Assembly (NCBI GenBank): GCA_024691045.1
Contig: JAILOC010000065.1
Span: 1-5,506 of the forward strand
Direction of reading: 5' to 3'
DNA length: 5,506 nt
From: Lachnospiraceae bacterium
GTDB lineage: Bacteria > Bacillota_A > Clostridia > Lachnospirales > Lachnospiraceae
In this document: piece by piece, positions 1 through 5,506 of the stretch
How the letters are laid out: each line of letters opens with the position of its first letter
How positions within the stretch are numbered: position 1 is the first letter of the stretch
Notes under the pieces: generated by a model
Database searches by the model: none
The model's input: only the letters and a program-made list of their open reading frames with translations
Told to the model about the DNA's origin: nothing
Program-made: the position numbers and the translations under genes

Positions 1-1
1 A

Positions 2-55
2 CTCATCCCCACATACACAAGACTTGCGGATGTAACCGTAACAGGTGCCGAGTAA
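2..55 (+). CDS. 3' end of an unidentified upstream gene (partial)
   Basis: Reading from base 2 gives 17 codons, LIPTYTRLADVTVTGAE, ending in TAA at 53-55. The codons (ccc, aga, gta, acc, gcc, gag) match those used in the ATPase gene that follows. Of the other two forward frames, one stops early. The other is open but reads through into the ATPase start region with a Cys- and Arg-rich, non-protein-like sequence. The stop lies 12 bases before the ATPase start, so this gene is probably in the same operon. It is too short to assign a family. A sugar-processing enzyme or a regulator would be usual here, but nothing seen here shows either. Confidence 0.5.
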   Translation, partial: LIPTYTRLADVTVTGAE

Positions 56-67
56 AGGAAACAGATT

Positions 68-1171
68 ATGAAAGTAGTTCTTCAGGGACTTACCAAAAAA
101 TTCCCTCCCAGGGGAGGAAAGGGAGAAGGCGTTGTTGCCGTTAAGGATTTCACCTTTGAGATCCCCGACGGAAAGCTCGTTGCACTCCTCGGACCTTCGG
201 GATGCGGAAAGAGTACCATGTTGAATATGATATGCGGACTTGAAAAGCCCACCGAGGGAAGGATCTTTTTCGGCGACGATGATGTCACGGAGATATCTCC
301 CGAGCTTCGCGGTGTCGGAATGGTATTCCAGAATTATGCACTCTATCCGCATATGAGCGTTTACAACAACATCGTCTTTCCTCTCGGAAATCTCAAGGGA
401 GAGGAGAAGATGACCAAGGAGCAGATGAGGGAAAGAGCCGACAAGGTTGCGGGTCTTGTCCAGATAAAGGAGCTGCTCGAAAGAAAACCCAAGGAATTAT
501 CCGGCGGACAGCAGCAGAGAGTTGCGATCGCAAGGGCACTTGTCAAGACTCCGAGACTTCTTCTCATGGACGAGCCTCTTTCGAACCTTGATGCGAGATT
601 AAGGCTCCAGACAAGGGAAGAGATCAGGCGCATCCAGAGAGAGACCGGAGTTACCACCGTATTCGTAACACACGACCAGGAAGAAGCAATGAGTATTTCC
701 GACATGATCGTTGTCATGAAGGACGGAGAGCTCCATCAGTTCGGAAAGCCCCAGGAGGTCTATGACGATCCCGCCAATCTCTTTGTCGCAAAGTTCCTCG
801 GAACTCCCGCGATAAATGTTTTCGATGCTGAGGTTAAGGGAGAGAAGCTGATCATCGGTGAGGATACCGTGCTCGATGTTCCCGGTGTAAGGGACGGTAA
901 GGTGGTTGCGGGCATCAGACCCGAGGGCTTTATCTACGATCCCGCGGGACCGCTCCGCTGCGAACTCGACAGAGTCGAGGTAATGGGCAGGGATATAAGC
1001 ATCGTTTCAAAGAATGCGGCGTGCGAAGCACCCGTTGTCAGATCGATAATCGATTCGGACGAAAGACCCGAGGACGGATTAAAGACCGTATCGTTCAGGC
1101 TGAGGCCTAACAAGGTGCATGTATTTGAGCCTGAGACCGGCGAAAGACTCCGTTTCGGAAAAGGAAAGTGA
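68..1171 (+). CDS. ABC sugar importer ATP-binding protein (MalK/MsmX/UgpC family)
   Basis: This is the cytoplasmic ATPase that powers the importer encoded by the two permeases downstream. All nucleotide-binding motifs are intact in 367 residues: Walker A GPSGCGKST (42-50), Q-loop around Q88 in VFQNYALYPHMSVYNN, signature LSGGQQQR (144-151), Walker B LLLMDEP (164-170) with catalytic E169, D-loop SNLDA (172-176) and switch H202. After about residue 240 comes the C-terminal regulatory/TOBE-type region with GIRPEGF (282-288), typical of the MalK group, and the length fits that group. The loop before VKDF carries a short basic, glycine-rich stretch (PPRGGKGEG, 13-21) that E. coli MalK lacks. The start is supported by AGGA at 56-59, 8 bases upstream. 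The FRG gene begins 6 bases after the stop. Members of this family can serve several importers, so the gene itself does not reveal the substrate. The family call is secure; the choice among malK, msmX and ugpC is not. Confidence 0.96.
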   Translation: MKVVLQGLTKKFPPRGGKGEGVVAVKDFTFEIPDGKLVALLGPSGCGKSTMLNMICGLEKPTEGRIFFGDDDVTEISPELRGVGMVFQNYALYPHMSVYNNIVFPLGNLKGEEKMTKEQMRERADKVAGLVQIKELLERKPKELSGGQQQRVAIARALVKTPRLLLMDEPLSNLDARLRLQTREEIRRIQRETGVTTVFVTHDQEEAMSISDMIVVMKDGELHQFGKPQEVYDDPANLFVAKFLGTPAINVFDAEVKGEKLIIGEDTVLDVPGVRDGKVVAGIRPEGFIYDPAGPLRCELDRVEVMGRDISIVSKNAACEAPVVRSIIDSDERPEDGLKTVSFRLRPNKVHVFEPETGERLRFGKGK

Positions 1172-1177
1172 TCTTAA

Positions 1178-1957
1178 ATGGATAAAGTAACTTCTTATGA
1201 TGAGTTTTGTGAGAGCCTGGGCGGACGCGGCGATGTCATTCTTTTCCGCGGACAGCCGGTCAGCGATTTTGTGCTGATCCCTTCGGGCCTCAGGGAGAGC
1301 CATATAAAGACTGCCGATGAGCAGATGTTCCGTTTCGTGGATGAAGTGCGCAAGATCTTCGGATACGACGAGCTCACCTGTATCGAGATAGCGCAGCATT
1401 TTTCGCTGCCCACGAGGATGCTGGACTTTTCATATTCGTACACGGTCGGACTGTTTTTCGCATGCTTCGATGTAAAGGGAAGATATGGAGACCAGGACGG
1501 CAAGGTCTATGTGTTCAACAAGAGCAGATACGAATGGCTTTTGAAAAAGCACGGAAAGAACAGCGCAGAAGTCATCAAGAGCAACGAGTATCTGTACAAA
1601 TGGCTGCAGCACTACGTTGATAAGAGCTCGACAAAGATGTATGACGACGGAATAGACATGCCGATATTTGTTGAGGCAACAAGACAGTTCGACAGGATCT
1701 ATTCGCAGAGGGGACTGTTCCTGCTCTGGGGCAAGGATGAGCTGCCGCTCGAGAAGATCCTTAAGAACGAGGGAATAGACGAGAAGGAAGTTTTTGACAC
1801 GATTGTCATTTCCAAGGACCACAAGCAGAAGATTCTTGAAGAGCTCGCGGAAAAGCATATCACCGAGGATTCGCTCTTTATGAACGTTGGCAGGATCAAG
1901 GATCTGGTACAGACCATCAAGTACGGCAATAAGTCAGCACAGGGGTCGCATGTATGA
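1178..1957 (+). CDS. FRG-domain protein embedded in the transporter operon
   Basis: This 259-residue protein shows the hallmarks of the FRG domain (Pfam FRG, named for its Phe-Arg-Gly motif). These are FRGQ (23-26), LIPSGLR (33-39), AQHFSLPTRMLDFS (72-85), a small hydrophobic GLFFAC (91-96), DGKVYVF (107-113), and late in the domain a QRGLFLLWG element (177-185) matching the usual QxGLF segment. The domain fills essentially the whole protein. I see no signal peptide and no membrane helix, so it should be cytoplasmic. The biochemical activity of FRG domains was not established to my knowledge; they occur in solo proteins and in accessory or defence-type loci. The likely binding site is GGAAAG (1163-1168), inside the end of the ATPase gene. 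The stop overlaps the next gene's start as ATGA, so it is built into the operon. Leucine codons differ from the ATPase gene: CTG is 11 of 22 here and 3 of 33 there by hand count. A role in transport or regulation would be guesswork. Confidence 0.88.
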   Translation: MDKVTSYDEFCESLGGRGDVILFRGQPVSDFVLIPSGLRESHIKTADEQMFRFVDEVRKIFGYDELTCIEIAQHFSLPTRMLDFSYSYTVGLFFACFDVKGRYGDQDGKVYVFNKSRYEWLLKKHGKNSAEVIKSNEYLYKWLQHYVDKSSTKMYDDGIDMPIFVEATRQFDRIYSQRGLFLLWGKDELPLEKILKNEGIDEKEVFDTIVISKDHKQKILEELAEKHITEDSLFMNVGRIKDLVQTIKYGNKSAQGSHV

Positions 1958-2850
1958 TCGAGAAAAACAATTTAAAAGCCTGGCTCTACCTTCTGCCGGC
2001 TCTCATATTCATGGGAATATTCATGGTCTATCCTCTGGTGGATGTATTCATATATTCATTCGAGGAGGGCTATAATTTCGTATCCCAGACATCGTACGGA
2101 ACGGGACTCTACAACTTCTCCTATGTTCTGCATGATACGTATTTCCTTCAGGCGGTGAAGAATACATTCATCATGGTAATAATCACGGTGCCGGTCTCCA
2201 CGGGATTCGCACTTCTAATTTCACTCGCACTCAGTTCCATAACAAAGCTCAGGGAGCTTTTCCAGACGGTCTATTTCCTTCCCTATGTGACCAACACTCT
2301 CGCCGTCGGTCTTGTCTTCATGGTCCTTTTCAAAAAGACCGCATATTCCGACGGACTCATCAATCTCCTGATCAATTTCTTCGGAGGAGAGAGCGTCGAT
2401 TTCATAGACGGACCCTACTGGGCGAAGATGTTCGTCATGTGCTTCTACATCATCTGGATCGTTCTTCCCTTCAAGGTGCTCCTTCTTACGAGTGCACTCG
2501 CGAGCGTGAACAAGACCTATTACAATGCCGCGAAGGTTGACGGAACGGGTTCCTTCAGGGTGTTCATGAAGATCACTCTTCCGATGATCTCTCCCACCAT
2601 TTTCTATCTGGTCATCACGGGATTCATAGGTGCGTTCAAGGAATATTCCGATGCGGTCGCACTTTTCGGAACCGACCTCAATGCGGCGGGAATGAACACG
2701 ATCGTCGGATATGTTTACGACATGCTCTACGGTGACAGCGGCGGATATCCTTCCTTTGCGTCAGCGGCGGCGATAGTTCTCTTCGTGATAGTGCTGACGA
2801 TCACCTGTATCAATCTTCTCGTCAGCAGGAAACATGTTTATTACACATAA
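1954..2850 (+). CDS. ABC sugar importer permease 1 (UgpA/MalF type)
   Basis: This is a membrane subunit of 298 residues that pairs with the next gene product to form the translocation channel. About six hydrophobic helices are visible, near 10-32, 70-92, 105-126, 158-180, 212-228 and 268-290. The EAA loop that docks on the ATPase is clear: NAAKVDGTGSFRVFMKITLP (191-210), with the conserved AA, DG and LP positions. The short basic N-terminus followed by LPAL and VYPLVDVFIYSF is typical of UgpA-type permeases, which lack the extra N-terminal helices and large external loop of E. coli MalF. The start ATG overlaps the stop of the FRG gene (ATGA), with AGGGG at 1941-1945 lying 8 bases upstream. 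An ATG at 1950 is in another frame. The overlap suggests translational coupling to the FRG gene. Substrate is unknown. Confidence 0.95.
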   Translation: MIEKNNLKAWLYLLPALIFMGIFMVYPLVDVFIYSFEEGYNFVSQTSYGTGLYNFSYVLHDTYFLQAVKNTFIMVIITVPVSTGFALLISLALSSITKLRELFQTVYFLPYVTNTLAVGLVFMVLFKKTAYSDGLINLLINFFGGESVDFIDGPYWAKMFVMCFYIIWIVLPFKVLLLTSALASVNKTYYNAAKVDGTGSFRVFMKITLPMISPTIFYLVITGFIGAFKEYSDAVALFGTDLNAAGMNTIVGYVYDMLYGDSGGYPSFASAAAIVLFVIVLTITCINLLVSRKHVYYT

Positions 2851-2853
2851 GGA
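2849..2853 (+). promoter_or_regulatory. Ribosome binding site that decides the permease 2 start
   Basis: AAGGA overlaps the stop codon of permease 1 (TAA, 2848-2850). Three ATG codons follow in the same frame at 2854, 2857 and 2860. The first directly abuts the site, while the third has a normal 6-base gap. I therefore place the start at 2860. Confidence 0.65.
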
Positions 2854-2859
2854 ATGATG

Positions 2860-3735
2860 ATGGATAATCGTGAAAAAACGCTCCGCGCGGAAAAAAGCGC
2901 CCGCGTAGTGAAAACGGTAAAGAATACAGTGATATATGCATTCCTCGGGATATGGGGACTTATGGTCCTGTTTCCTTTTTACTGGATGGTGCTCACATCC
3001 TTCAAGAGCTATGCATCCTATAACGGAGAAAAGATACCGAAATTCTATGTGACGGATCCGACCTTTGAGAATTTCACGAATGCATTTGCGCAGGTGCCTC
3101 TCGGAAGATACCTGCTCAATACATTTATCTTCACTGTTGTCACGACCTTTGTCATGGTCATCGTGATCACGCTTGCGGCATTTGCATTTTCGAGACTTGA
3201 GTTCAGGGGAAGGGATCTTCTTTTCACCGTTTTCCTTTCAATGATGATGATACCTAGCGAGCTTATAGTCATCACCAATTTCGTGACCATCACCAATATG
3301 GATATGAGAAACACATTCTCAGGACTAATCCTGCCGTCCGTAATGAGCGTGTTCTATGTGTATCTTCTCAGGGAGAATTTTGCACAGGTTCCGGACCAGC
3401 TCTACTACGCGGCTAAGGTCGACGGAACGAGTGACCTTAAGTATCTGTTCAGGGTAATGCTTCCCATCTGCCGTCCGACGGTTGTTACGATCATCATCCT
3501 CAAGGTCATAGAGTGCTGGAATTCGTATGTATGGCCCAGACTCATCACGGATGACAAGAATTATTTCCTCGTATCTAACGGAATACAGGAGATCAGGCAG
3601 AACGGTTTCGGAAGAGAGAACATCCCCGCGATGATGGCGGCGGTGGTTGTCATATCGCTCCCGCTCATCATTCTTTTCCTGATATTCAGACGCCAGATCA
3701 TGGCGGGAGTTTCGAGAGGCGGTACAAAGGGATGA
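2860..3735 (+). CDS. ABC sugar importer permease 2 (UgpE/MalG type)
   Basis: This is the second channel subunit, 291 residues from the third of three consecutive ATGs; starting at 2854 would add two methionines. After a basic N-terminus (about 1-20) come about six membrane helices, near 22-48, 86-110, 120-142, 154-172, 205-222 and 258-278. The EAA loop reads YYAAKVDGTSDLKYLFRVMLP (about 182-202), with conserved AA, DG and LP positions. The YFLVSNGI segment (about 235-242) and the C-terminal GVSRGGTKG tail resemble features common in UgpE/AraQ-like permeases (FxxGxxxGAVKG-type ends). The helical core, EAA loop and length are normal for the family. The gap from permease 1 is 9 bases, and the stop overlaps or nearly abuts the solute-binding protein gene. 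The two permeases and the ATPase make a complete importer core. Confidence 0.95.
   Translation: MDNREKTLRAEKSARVVKTVKNTVIYAFLGIWGLMVLFPFYWMVLTSFKSYASYNGEKIPKFYVTDPTFENFTNAFAQVPLGRYLLNTFIFTVVTTFVMVIVITLAAFAFSRLEFRGRDLLFTVFLSMMMIPSELIVITNFVTITNMDMRNTFSGLILPSVMSVFYVYLLRENFAQVPDQLYYAAKVDGTSDLKYLFRVMLPICRPTVVTIIILKVIECWNSYVWPRLITDDKNYFLVSNGIQEIRQNGFGRENIPAMMAAVVVISLPLIILFLIFRRQIMAGVSRGGTKG
3726..3731 (+). promoter_or_regulatory. Ribosome binding site for the solute-binding protein
   Basis: AAAGGG lies at the end of the permease 2 gene. An ATG at 3732 directly abuts it, overlapping the TGA at 3733-3735. A second in-frame ATG at 3741 has a 9-base gap and gives the more typical signal-peptide start MKRFGKF. 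I prefer 3741, but the ATGA overlap keeps 3732 possible. Confidence 0.5.
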
Positions 3736-3740
3736 TCAAG

Positions 3741-5333
3741 ATGAAGAGATTTGGAAAATTTATCCTTTCCCTCGCCGCAGCGGGACTTGTGCTTTCCATG
3801 GCGGGCTGTCACGGAAAGCAAGCGGGAAGTGATTTTAGGATGCCCGAAGCCTTCGACGAATCAAGGGAGTACGAGATCGTGTTCTGGGCGAAGAACGATA
3901 CGAACCAGACTCAGACACAGATCTACGAAAAGTGCGTGGCGGATTTCGAGGCACTCTATCCGAACATCCATGTCAGCATGAAGCTGTACAACGATTATTC
4001 GGTAATATACAACGACGTCATCACCAATATCGCGACCGATACGACGCCCAATGTCTGCGTCACCTATCCCGACCATATCGCAACCTATATGACTGGCGAC
4101 GGTGAGATTGTTTTCCTTGAGGAGCTGATAGATGATCCCAGGTACGGACTTGCCGGAAGCGAGCTTAAGTTCGACGGACCTTCCCCGGATGAGATCGTGC
4201 CCAAGTATCTGGACGAGCTGATGCTCGGAGATCACCTGATGGGTCTTCCTTTTATGAGATCGTCGGAAGCCCTCTACATAAACAAGACCTATGTCGAAGC
4301 AATGGGCTATGAGATCCCCGATGTTCCGACCTGGGACTGGGTATGGGAGGTTTCGGAAGCCGCACTTGCTCAGAATCCCGACGGAACCTATGTGGTAAAC
4401 GGCCAGGACGTTATGATCCCCTTCATCTACAAGTCCACCGACAATATGCTGATCACTATGCTAAGGCAATGTAATGCCGGATACTCGGATGATATGGGAA
4501 ATATCCTTATCTTCAATGAGACCACCGGAAGCATTCTCAAGGAGATCGCATCCCACGGCAGGACCAAGGCATTTTCCACATTCAAGATATCCAGCTACCC
4601 CGGCAATTTCATGAACGCGGGTCAGTGCATACTTGCGGTGGATTCGACCGCGGGAGCCACTTGGATCGGTTCAAATGCTCCTCTTTCGGATATCCACGAC
4701 AACAAGAAGGTCGAGTTTGAGACGGTCGTGCGTCCCGTTCCCCAGTACGATCCTTCGAATATAAAGATGATCTCCCAGGGTCCGTCTGTCTGTATCTTTA
4801 ACAAGGACGACGAGCAGGAGGTTCTTGCGAGCTGGCTCTTTGCACAGTTCCTTCTTACCAACGAGGTTCAGGAGAGCTATTCCGAGACCGAAGGTTATGT
4901 GCCGGTCACACTTAAGGCCCAGAACGATCCTGATTATCTGGAATACCTGTCCCTTGGCGGAAGCGATAACGGTCTTCACTACGGCGTAAAGATCGACTGC
5001 GTTAACATGATCCTCGGAAATATCGATAATACCTTCATCACTCCGGTATTCAACGGATCGACCTCACTCAGGAATGCCGCGGGCCAGATGGTTGAAAACT
5101 GCGTAAAGACTGTAAGAAGAAAGGGAACCGTGGATGATGCTTATCTTGAGCAGATGTACACGGACGTTTCCCAGATGTACAGGCTCGGCGAGCAGCGCGG
5201 AAACATCGGAAGCCGTGACCTGGGACCTTTGCCGAAGACCTCGGTGATCCTTCTTTCCTGCATAGCGGTCGCCTGGATCTGCATGGGAATATACGTTGTT
5301 AAGGACCGATTTAACGCCAAAAAACGCGGATAA
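3741..5333 (+). CDS. Extracellular solute-binding lipoprotein, family 1, with a C-terminal anchor-like segment
   Basis: This is the substrate receptor of the importer. The 530 residues begin with a lipoprotein signal peptide: basic MKRFGK, a hydrophobic stretch, and lipobox MAGC with the lipidated cysteine at about residue 23. Family 1 (UgpB/MalE-like) traits follow: EIVFWA near 45-50, a helix with YEKCVADFEALYPNI, the GLPFMRSSEALYINK segment (about 168-182) that normally forms part of the binding fold, VPTWDW (about 196-201), and an aromatic-rich C-lobe. At 530 residues it is about 100 longer than common family members. The extra length is partly at the C-terminus, where LPKTS (497-501) precedes a roughly 19-residue hydrophobic helix (502-520) and a basic tail ending KKRG. 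This could be a membrane anchor or a sortase-type signal. A start at 3732 would add three residues. It closes the operon and is followed by a promoter and hairpin. Substrate is probably a carbohydrate but is not determined. Confidence 0.93.
   Translation: MKRFGKFILSLAAAGLVLSMAGCHGKQAGSDFRMPEAFDESREYEIVFWAKNDTNQTQTQIYEKCVADFEALYPNIHVSMKLYNDYSVIYNDVITNIATDTTPNVCVTYPDHIATYMTGDGEIVFLEELIDDPRYGLAGSELKFDGPSPDEIVPKYLDELMLGDHLMGLPFMRSSEALYINKTYVEAMGYEIPDVPTWDWVWEVSEAALAQNPDGTYVVNGQDVMIPFIYKSTDNMLITMLRQCNAGYSDDMGNILIFNETTGSILKEIASHGRTKAFSTFKISSYPGNFMNAGQCILAVDSTAGATWIGSNAPLSDIHDNKKVEFETVVRPVPQYDPSNIKMISQGPSVCIFNKDDEQEVLASWLFAQFLLTNEVQESYSETEGYVPVTLKAQNDPDYLEYLSLGGSDNGLHYGVKIDCVNMILGNIDNTFITPVFNGSTSLRNAAGQMVENCVKTVRRKGTVDDAYLEQMYTDVSQMYRLGEQRGNIGSRDLGPLPKTSVILLSCIAVAWICMGIYVVKDRFNAKKRG
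5229..5330 (+). other. LPKTS + hydrophobic helix + basic tail (sortase-signal-like C-terminus)
   Basis: This part of the solute-binding protein gene encodes LPKTS, then about 19 hydrophobic residues (from VILLS to GIYVV), then KDRFNAKKRG. The order and spacing are those of a cell-wall sorting signal, with Ser in place of the final Gly of LPXTG. It may instead simply be a C-terminal membrane helix. What is seen is the architecture; sorting is inferred. Confidence 0.5.
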
Positions 5334-5355
5334 AGCGGTTTCTTCCTAATAAATG

Positions 5356-5384
5356 TTGTAAAAAGAATAAAAATGCGTTACAAT
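5356..5384 (+). promoter_or_regulatory. Predicted sigma-A-like promoter for the downstream lipoprotein gene
   Basis: TTGTAA (5356-5361) and TACAAT (5379-5384) are separated by exactly 17 bases. They match 4 of 6 and 5 of 6 consensus positions, and the spacer is A-rich. Transcription would start near 5390-5392, about 55 bases before the next ATG. This is the only good promoter I see in the window. It implies that the gene at 5446 can be expressed independently of the transporter operon. Confidence 0.6.
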
Positions 5385-5386
5385 GC

Positions 5387-5414
5387 AATGCGGTCGGCGC
5401 CCTCCGACCGCATT
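5387..5414 (+). terminator. Perfect 11-bp stem-loop; operon terminator and/or 5' leader hairpin
   Basis: AATGCGGTCGG (5387-5397) pairs perfectly with CCGACCGCATT (5404-5414) around a 6-base loop. It lies 53 bases after the stop of the solute-binding protein gene, which fits an intrinsic terminator. The following T-run is short and broken (TTTACAGTTTAT), so termination may be partial. The hairpin also lies at the predicted start of the next transcript, so the same sequence could form a 5' stem-loop on that mRNA. Being nearly symmetric, it could also act on transcripts from the other side. Confidence 0.65.
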
Positions 5415-5445
5415 TACAGTTTATAAGGGCAACTAGGAGGATATT

Positions 5446-5506
5446 ATGAAAAAATTTACAGCAGTTTGCGCTGCAGCAGCTCTTGTACTTACCCTGAGCG
5501 CATGCG
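5446..5506 (+). CDS. N-terminus of another lipoprotein (partial)
   Basis: The first 20 codons begin MKKFTAVCAAAALV and end at a lipobox, LSAC, whose cysteine codon is at 5503-5505. The window ends right after it. Basic start, alanine/leucine-rich core and LSAC together form a complete type II signal peptide. AGGAGG (5435-5440), 5 bases before the ATG, is the strongest ribosome binding site in the window. The gene has its own predicted promoter. A second solute-binding protein is a plausible identity given the neighbours, but the mature protein is outside the window, so only 'lipoprotein' is supported. Confidence 0.8.
   Translation, partial: MKKFTAVCAAAALVLTLSAC

Noticed and set aside
361..717. 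A 118-codon minus-strand open frame opposite the ATPase gene
   Set aside because: It is antisense to the strongly conserved signature and Walker B region; its Ser/Leu/Cys-rich product matches a shadow frame.
1430..1858. A 142-codon open frame on the minus strand opposite the FRG gene
   Set aside because: It lies entirely antisense to a gene with clear FRG motifs, has no convincing ribosome binding site or recognisable domain, and its leucine/valine richness is what the reverse complement of a Lys/Glu/Asp-rich coding strand gives.
1887..2075. A 62-codon plus-strand frame spanning the FRG/permease junction
   Set aside because: It overlaps two better-supported genes in another frame, and the product looks non-protein-like. 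The ATG at 1950 in this frame has a ribosome binding site only because it lies 4 bases before the real permease start.
1178..2850. Reading the FRG gene and its neighbours as a new anti-phage system
   Set aside because: The surrounding genes are ordinary importer parts with intact motifs. No nuclease, NTPase effector, toxin or mobile-element signature is present, so defence is only one speculative role for the FRG gene alone.
3861..4235. A 124-codon minus-strand open frame opposite the solute-binding protein gene
   Set aside because: It is a shadow of a well-supported gene, with no start signal or known motif.
5334..5445. Possible riboswitch or small RNA in the intergenic region
   Set aside because: Only one simple hairpin is present, the leader after the predicted start is about 55 bases, and I see no conserved riboswitch core. 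A promoter plus terminator-like hairpin explains the sequence.

Overview
The window holds almost all of a single plus-strand operon for a carbohydrate-type ABC importer, with one gene in the middle that does not belong to that class. Moderate GC content, AGGAGG-type ribosome binding sites, a lipoprotein-anchored solute receptor and the style of the proteins all suggest a Gram-positive, low-to-moderate-GC Bacillota. A gut or rumen Lachnospiraceae-like Clostridia member is my best guess, made from the look of the proteins and not from a search.

Layout: the last 17 codons of an unidentified upstream gene (2-55) are followed 12 bases later by a MalK/MsmX/UgpC-type ATPase (68-1171). Six bases on is a 259-residue FRG-domain protein (1178-1957). 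Its stop overlaps the start of the first permease (1954-2850, UgpA/MalF type). A second permease (2860-3735, UgpE/MalG type) follows after 9 bases. Last comes a family 1 solute-binding lipoprotein of about 530 residues (3741-5333). Gaps are at most 12 bases and one junction is an ATGA overlap, so the block is very probably one transcript that begins upstream of the window.

The importer would work in the usual way. The lipid-anchored receptor captures a sugar or oligosaccharide outside the cell and delivers it to the two-permease channel, and an ATPase dimer docked on the EAA loops drives transport. Substrate cannot be read from the sequence.

The 112 bases at 5334-5445 hold a good sigma-A-like promoter (5356-5384). 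A perfect 11-bp stem-loop (5387-5414) begins almost exactly where transcription from that promoter would start. Then comes a strong ribosome binding site and the first 20 codons of another lipoprotein gene (5446 to the window edge).

Most worth following up: (1) the FRG-domain gene inside a transporter operon, with leucine codon use different from the ATPase next to it; (2) the C-terminus of the solute-binding protein, an LPKTS motif, a hydrophobic helix and a basic tail, which resembles a sortase sorting signal on a protein that also has an N-terminal lipobox; (3) the promoter/hairpin arrangement at the operon end.
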